Origin: Calonectria ilicicola
Taxonomy: Eukaryota; Ascomycota; Sordariomycetes; Hypocreales; Nectriaceae
DNA: 64,000 nt
Assembly (NCBI GenBank): GCA_020809705.1
Contig: CP085835.1
Location: 1,116,001 to 1,180,000, forward strand
Direction: 5' to 3'
In this document: piece after piece, positions 58,868-64,000 of the stretch
Layout of the letters: the number at the start of each line of letters is the position of its first letter
Position numbering within the stretch: the first letter of the stretch is position 1
Translations under genes and position numbers: made by a program
Notes under the pieces: generated by a model
Told to the model about the DNA's origin: nothing
Seen by the model: only the letters and a program-made list of their open reading frames with translations
Databases searched by the model: none

Positions 58868-61800
58868 ATGCCAAAAGTATCATCTATCATACAACGACGA
58901 AAAGACGAGGACACGGCAGAGGAAGCCTTGCAAAATCTAGCCCTCACCTCTAATCCATATCATGATGAAAATGACGCTTGGCAGAGGCTTGTTGAAAGCC
59001 CTGACGTATTTTCCATTTTCACACTCGCCATGCAATTCAATATCCCAGTATATGATCTGCCGAGATTGCATGGTGTGAGGCCTAGAGAGCGAGATATTCG
59101 TGGCGAGACCCCTCAGGTATTCACCTTGGGCTCTGGCTTCTCCTGTCACGTCATTGCTTTGGATACCGATGATTCTATGAGCGATATATGTAAATCGGGC
59201 ACGTTTGCGTAAATACGCCGTTTAGAGGGTACATTTATCTAACACTCAAGGCTCCAGGGACTCGGGTTGCGATGAAACGATACAAAGCCAAGCCATCCGG
59301 TACCGAATCTGAAGAGACAGTAACAAAGAAGTTATACCAGTGGTTGTCACAAGAGCTGAAGACCTTCTGTCACCCACAATTGCGTAACCACGAGAATATC
59401 AACAAGCTGTATTTTATCGCATGGGAAGAGGGCAATTTCGTTCCGTCTTTAGGTCTTGAACTGGCGTCATATGGTGAGATGAAGTGCTACTGTCTTCCTT
59501 TCAGCTTGAATTTGCGGCTTACTGAGAGTAAAATTAGGAACTTTGGAAGACTGTCTCCATCATCTTCGATGTTCTGAGTCAAGCCAGCGGAAATGCCACC
59601 TGAGCTTCGACATTGCGCTTGGTATCGCTGCCCTGGGATCCCTGGGGCTCGTGCATGGCGACGTTAAGCCGGGAAACGTAATAATCTGTCCCCACCCATA
59701 TCCTGAGCGAGGAATCATTGCAAAAATATCAGATCTTAATGGTGTTGCATTCGCCTCAAATTATGACTCTAAACAGTTTGTTCTTGTTGGAACACCTCTT
59801 TGGCAACCTCCAGAGGTCCTTAGAAGTGAAGGGGTAGTCGACTGGCATCTTGCAGATGTATATGCTTATGGTATGATATTAGCGACACTATGGTCTACGA
59901 AGGGATACATTCCACCAGGTGGAACCTTTGTCGACCCAGGCATACAATTTTCCCTTAACGCTGAACAAAAGCAGGCAGTAATGGAATTTTACAAACTTAA
60001 CCCAGATTATGAAACCACTGGCATGACACAACTGGCACTAACATCATTGCCAATGGAAGAGGTAGGTATTCCATTGAGGGATATCATCAATGCCTCACTA
60101 TCCAATATTCCGGACAGGAGAATGTCGATATTTAGTATTCTTCATGCTCATTTCCAAGAATTTGCGACAAAGACTAGGAGGCATATGTCGTAGGTCTTTG
60201 GAGATCAACATGATGCCTAATTCTCAGATGCTAAATCAAATACAGACTAGATTCGGCACGACCGAACCCTTCAATGGATTTGGATGCTACGTATTGGGCC
60301 TCAAACTCTATTGACTCACTGCTTGTGAGTTCTTCAGCAATAATGAATGATAGCGGTTTGCTAACTTGCGTTCTTAATCGTAGGTCCTTCATCCCAAGTT
60401 CATTGCCCGCTCGAGTACATTCAAGAGAAAGATGTTTCAGGCCTTATTATCCTCCGGAGAAAGTCTCAGAAGAGCGTTGCCACTTCATCCAGGGCAAGAG
60501 ATCGACGAGAACTTTGAGGGTAGTGATGAAGAGCTAATTGATCTATTAAAAGAGGACAATCGCCTACGCAAGAAACATATTTTTGACGATAGTAAGCTCC
60601 ACCGTTTAGGAAACATGGCCTTGAATATTTCTATGTCGTATCTTCTAGGCATAGGGACTCAAGAGAACGAATCCGAGGCAATGGATTGGCTCCGCATTGC
60701 AGCGGATGCAGGTGAAGGCAACGCAACGTATTGGTTTGGCCCTTTGGAACAGTCAGTGCAAAACTCGACTAAGGGTCAACTCCCCAGAAAGAAATGGTCC
60801 GCAATGGGCGTGCTCCACGGCTTCTCTTCAGACGCGTTATTTTTAAAAGTCCTCGATGAAGGGCTTTACGGCACAGCTGTGCGCATGGCATGCCGACGTC
60901 GCTGGGGTAGAGACAGCCCTCAAATTGTTCGCATCGAGCCATACATGGAACGAATAATATCGCCTATCAAGGCTAACGCCGCGATAGTGGATGAGAAGAT
61001 TGAGGCACGTTACGGAGCCGAAGATATTGGCGAACGAGCTCTTCACGCTTGTGTTGCTATTGGCGATATGGCTTTGACAAGATATTTAGTATTTGAGGCG
61101 CGTGCCAATATCAATGTGACAAATGACCGAAACGAAACGCCCATATTCTACGCCGCTCGCGCTGGGCAACCTGACATTGTCGACCTCTTACTAAAACTAG
61201 AAGCTGATGTTAGCCAAATTAGCACTGAGGGACTCAATATCCTGCACTGTCTGACATACATGGACGATGAGAAAGCCGCCCATTTTGCCCCGATCCTTGT
61301 AGATCGTGGAGCTAAGTTAACTCAATCTGCGCTAGAGTCCCCCGGTGACCGCAAGGATAACTTTGTTCTTGGAGCAGGCACTCCCATGTTCTGGGCTGCT
61401 CTAAAAGGAAAACGTCTTTTGCTTGAAGCCTTAGTGAAACTTCACTCCAAGCCTGGTCAGCAAATCACCCCGGCAGAATATTGCCTTTTTGTTCAGGCTA
61501 TGGCTGTGTTGAACATGCATAGCGCTCTCGCTATAGTACTGAAAGCACAGTCTTTAATATTCAACCGGGGACAGGTGTTTGCTCAAACACACACAACTAG
61601 ACAGATTTGTGAAAGATTCTCTATTTTGAACCTGTGTAATCTCGAGAATGGTATGAGTGAGGCGATCAACTCCGCTGATATTCACGTACGATATTACTCC
61701 TTGGCGCTCTATCACGCTTTGGATACTCGACCCTTGCCTGCGCTGCATCGACGATATATCCACATGACTGGCTTTCGCCAGGCCAAGGAAGAAACCATCA

Positions 61801-63332
61801 AGCTCTTGCTGAATGCTGGAGCTGACCAACTCGTCCAACGAGACTCAGCGGACCCTAGTAGCACACCTTTGTCTCTCGCGGTGTACACTGGCGATGTTAT
61901 TGCCTTGAGGCTATTAATCACCGACCTAGAGGCTCGCAAGGTCGACGTTCTATCTAGCCTATCAAACAATATGCTTTTCGGTCGTTACAGTGCTCTCCAA
62001 CGGGCTATCTACAATGATGCAAAGGAGCTTTTTTTATTCCTTGTAGATAATTATCCGGACTTGATGAAATTGAGAGGGGATCAAGGCCGTCCACCACTTC
62101 ACTCGGCGGCAACGCAGACATGGCCAGGGTATGCAAAAGTTCTGCTAAAACATGGATCAAACCCTCACGAACGGGCTGATGATCGGTCAACACCATTCAC
62201 ATGGGCTCTTATGAGAAGTCCTACGTTTGAGTCTGCCAAAGAGATTTCAGGATTGATGGCAAATGATGCAAACATGGACGAGCTTCTTGGGCCAGACATA
62301 AAGACGGGCTTCACAGCGTTCGGAAAGTTGATCTCTGGTCTCACTTATTGGAAGATGGATTTTGGCATTGACCGGATCCAATTCCTCGTTGACACTTACG
62401 GCAAGCCTTCCATTTATGCTAATGAACACAACAAAACCACCGTGTTTCGGAGTCTACTTGGACAACTCCCCTCCTTAAATGACACCGCTGCTATTGCTCT
62501 TCAAAGCACCGTGCTGAAGTTCCTTCTGAGTGTTTTTCCTGAAAAGGTCAATTTCATCGATAACACCGGCAGATCTCCACTACACATGGCAGTAATGATC
62601 GGAAACTTCGCTGCCGTGGAGATCTTAGTAGAAGAAGGCGCAGAAGTCAACCTAGAGACTCAGGCAATGGGAAATGGCAGCGCACCCAGCGGCTATAACG
62701 CCCTTGGACTCGCAATTATGGCCCAAGAGGAGAAGGTGCCTAGTAGGATTTTACGAGAGGGACAGCGTGCGGTGCAAAAATATCACGAAAATCTCCGCAG
62801 CATTATTGATCTCCTGGTTCGACATGGGGCGAAAGATACGGGACAAGGAGCCAACTACAAAACTACTATCTTAACAGCAAATAAGGTCACCGGACTAGGG
62901 AGTGGTATGCATGTCATCCGATATGGCGCCGAACAGGAGGAGGCAGATTGGCCATTAAAGTTACCGGAGGAAGGAGAGGGGCCATACCCAGCTAATCATG
63001 GAGCTGTCTCGGAGACTCTTGAGGAAGGCGAACGATCCCAAATACGCAACTCCGGATCCCTAATACTCGAGAGTCTTATCACAGCCAGGACCACCGCCTT
63101 GGCTTCTGGCAACCAGGTCAACGAAAAGCTAAGCCCACCTGAAGGTTTCTTGGGGCAAGTGAGTTCCCTGACATCAGCTAGGGTCGCTGCACCAATTGCA
63201 CCTAACTTGTTTGTTAGTGGGAGACTTTTGCCCGCTGGATGGGAGGTAAAAGTGACACAGGAACAAAAGATTTACTACGTAGATCACAACACGCGTACGA
63301 CATCATGGAACCCTCCTCAGATACCAAATTGA
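58868..63332 (+). CDS. Protein kinase-Sel1-ankyrin-WW multidomain protein
   Basis: Five exons, 58868-59189, 59258-59473, 59538-60189, 60246-60324 and 60384-63332, join in phase to 1405 aa. Kinase domain (about 85-400): FTLGSGFSCHVIALD, TRVAMKRYKA (Lys), LELASYGTLEDCLHHL (hinge), LGLVHGDVKPGNVII (HGD for HRD), AKISDLNGVAF (DLN for DFG) and LWQPPEVL (PPE). The Lys and both Asp are kept, so activity is possible. A Sel1-like repeat (YLLGIGTQENESEAMDWLRI) is at about 510, ankyrin repeats span about 635-1250 (ETPIFYAARAGQPDIVDLLL; RSPLHMAVMIGNFAAVEILV), and a complete WW domain lies at the C-terminus (LPAGWEVKVTQEQKIYYVDH...TTSWNPP). A soluble signalling protein is inferred; the WW domain should bind a proline-rich partner. 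Start 58868 is the first ATG of the frame. Confidence 0.88.
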
Positions 63333-63465
63333 TATAGGTGGTTTTAATCCAATATACAAAATATGGTGCCCTCTGAATAATAGTAGCGATTTCATTCTTG
63401 AATAATCAGGAGATAACAAGGCCCCATAGGCCATCACCCTAACTTAACACCTCCTCTGTGCCTAA

Positions 63466-64000
63466 TCATGCCTTACATTCAGCCAAGGGCTCCACAACTT
63501 TGTGCCAGAAGGATTTGTTGAGCACTTTCCCTTCCTCGCTTGTATTTCCCGTTTCAACGCCAAACTGGCCCTTTAAACAAACCATGATGACACTAACAAA
63601 CACAGTCCCAACTAGCCCAACTAGATCTCTTCCAAATTCACCTTCCAAGGAATCGAGAATACTTTTGGATATCTCCTTAGGTTCCATGTTTGTAAACTCT
63701 TTTTCGAACACAGGCCGCCAAAAGGCCACCTTCAGTAGCACAATTCCAAGGCTGTAGATCTCGCGGATTTTGTTCCATCCCTTGTTCACATCCTTATGAT
63801 AGTATATCTTCAATTCAGGTCGGTCTATCGGTCGCGTTTCGATCGAGATTTCCGCCGCTGGTCTACTGTACTGGAATCCGAAGATGTACGGTACAGTGAT
63901 GTCGAGATCGTTGAAAGTCTTGTTTTCGAAAAGAATATTGCCACTATGTAGTGACTTATGCAACCAGTTGGTCGCATGTAACAGGGCTACAGCTCTCACC
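63466..64000 (-). CDS. Kinase-like protein, 5' part beyond the right edge
   Basis: The minus-strand frame is open to the window edge and ends at 63466, leaving the last 178 codons. It reads ALLHATNWLHKSLHSGNILF, then VPYIFGFQYSRPAAEIS, YHKDVNKGWNKIREIYSLG, IVLLKVAFWRPVF and a helical tail. This is the C-lobe of the fungal kinase-like domain often found behind a HeLo-type (prion-inhibition and propagation) domain. HRDLKPEN is replaced by HKSLHSGN and DFG by FGF, so catalysis is unlikely. The N-terminal domain would decide whether this is a HeLo-kinase incompatibility-type protein. It is convergent with the kinase-ankyrin-WW gene. Confidence 0.78.
   Translation of the reverse strand, partial: VRAVALLHATNWLHKSLHSGNILFENKTFNDLDITVPYIFGFQYSRPAAEISIETRPIDRPELKIYYHKDVNKGWNKIREIYSLGIVLLKVAFWRPVFEKEFTNMEPKEISKSILDSLEGEFGRDLVGLVGTVFVSVIMVCLKGQFGVETGNTSEEGKVLNKSFWHKVVEPLAECKA

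Noticed and set aside
58675..58953. 92-codon frame just upstream of the kinase-ankyrin-WW gene
   Set aside because: It overlaps the true first exon in another phase and shows no conserved pattern.
1..64000. CRISPR arrays, rRNA or tRNA genes, bacterial-type operons
   Set aside because: No spaced direct repeats, no rRNA blocks and no convincing tRNA cloverleaf were seen; the genes are spliced and eukaryotic.

Overview
The window is nuclear DNA of a filamentous ascomycete (Pezizomycotina). The signs are spliced genes with short introns of about 45-70 nt (GTAAGT/GTATGT donors, CTAAC-type branch sites), Zn(II)2Cys6 transcription factors, NACHT/STAND and CorA-like families, an F-box pseudogene and degraded transposon pieces. 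The sequence does not fix the genus. All exon models were built by hand from frame, splice signals and conserved motifs, and none has transcript support.

Left part (1-25.4 kb): a 5'-truncated ankyrin-repeat gene, a serine-hydrolase relic, a LINE fragment and a long palindrome. These are followed by an intact mitochondrial NADH-cytochrome b5 reductase (MCR1), two small NTF2-like genes, an NmrA/SDR-type Rossmann protein and a six-exon Zn2Cys6 regulator with a 24-nt exon. From 15.4 to 22.2 kb lies a graveyard: an ankyrin fragment, a decayed fungal membrane protein, a decayed NACHT STAND protein, repeats and a CorA-like gene with three in-frame stops. A second Zn2Cys6 regulator then sits divergent to a third NTF2-like gene.

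Middle part (25.9-47.7 kb): an unknown nuclear-looking coiled-coil protein, a seven-exon CorA-like membrane protein, a Ser/Ala-rich cupredoxin-like surface protein, a broken F-box gene, a Pro/His/Gly-rich protein and a DUF7053-like protein. The centrepiece is at 40.2-47.7 kb. An NRPS-like enzyme (adenylation, thiolation, HxxxD-type transferase) is divergent to an isocyanide synthase (DIT1/PvcA family), and an AflR-like Zn2Cys6 regulator lies next to them. The two enzymes together carry the domain set that Aspergillus fumigatus CrmA carries in one chain, so this looks like a compact isocyanide natural-product cluster with a split CrmA. The expected route is amino acid to isocyanide acid (ICS), then activation on A-T and transfer by the C-terminal domain.

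Right part (50.7-64 kb): a signalling and incompatibility-like neighbourhood. It holds a pseudokinase lacking the usual catalytic residues, an NLR-type NACHT protein 90 bp away, a DUF2235 hydrolase, a 1405-aa kinase-Sel1-ankyrin-WW protein, and a kinase-like gene that runs off the right edge. Gene-poor stretches at 18.8-20.5, 22.2-23.1, 31.3-33.0, 36.2-37.7, 47.7-50.7 and 54.5-56.6 kb hold little that can be recognised.
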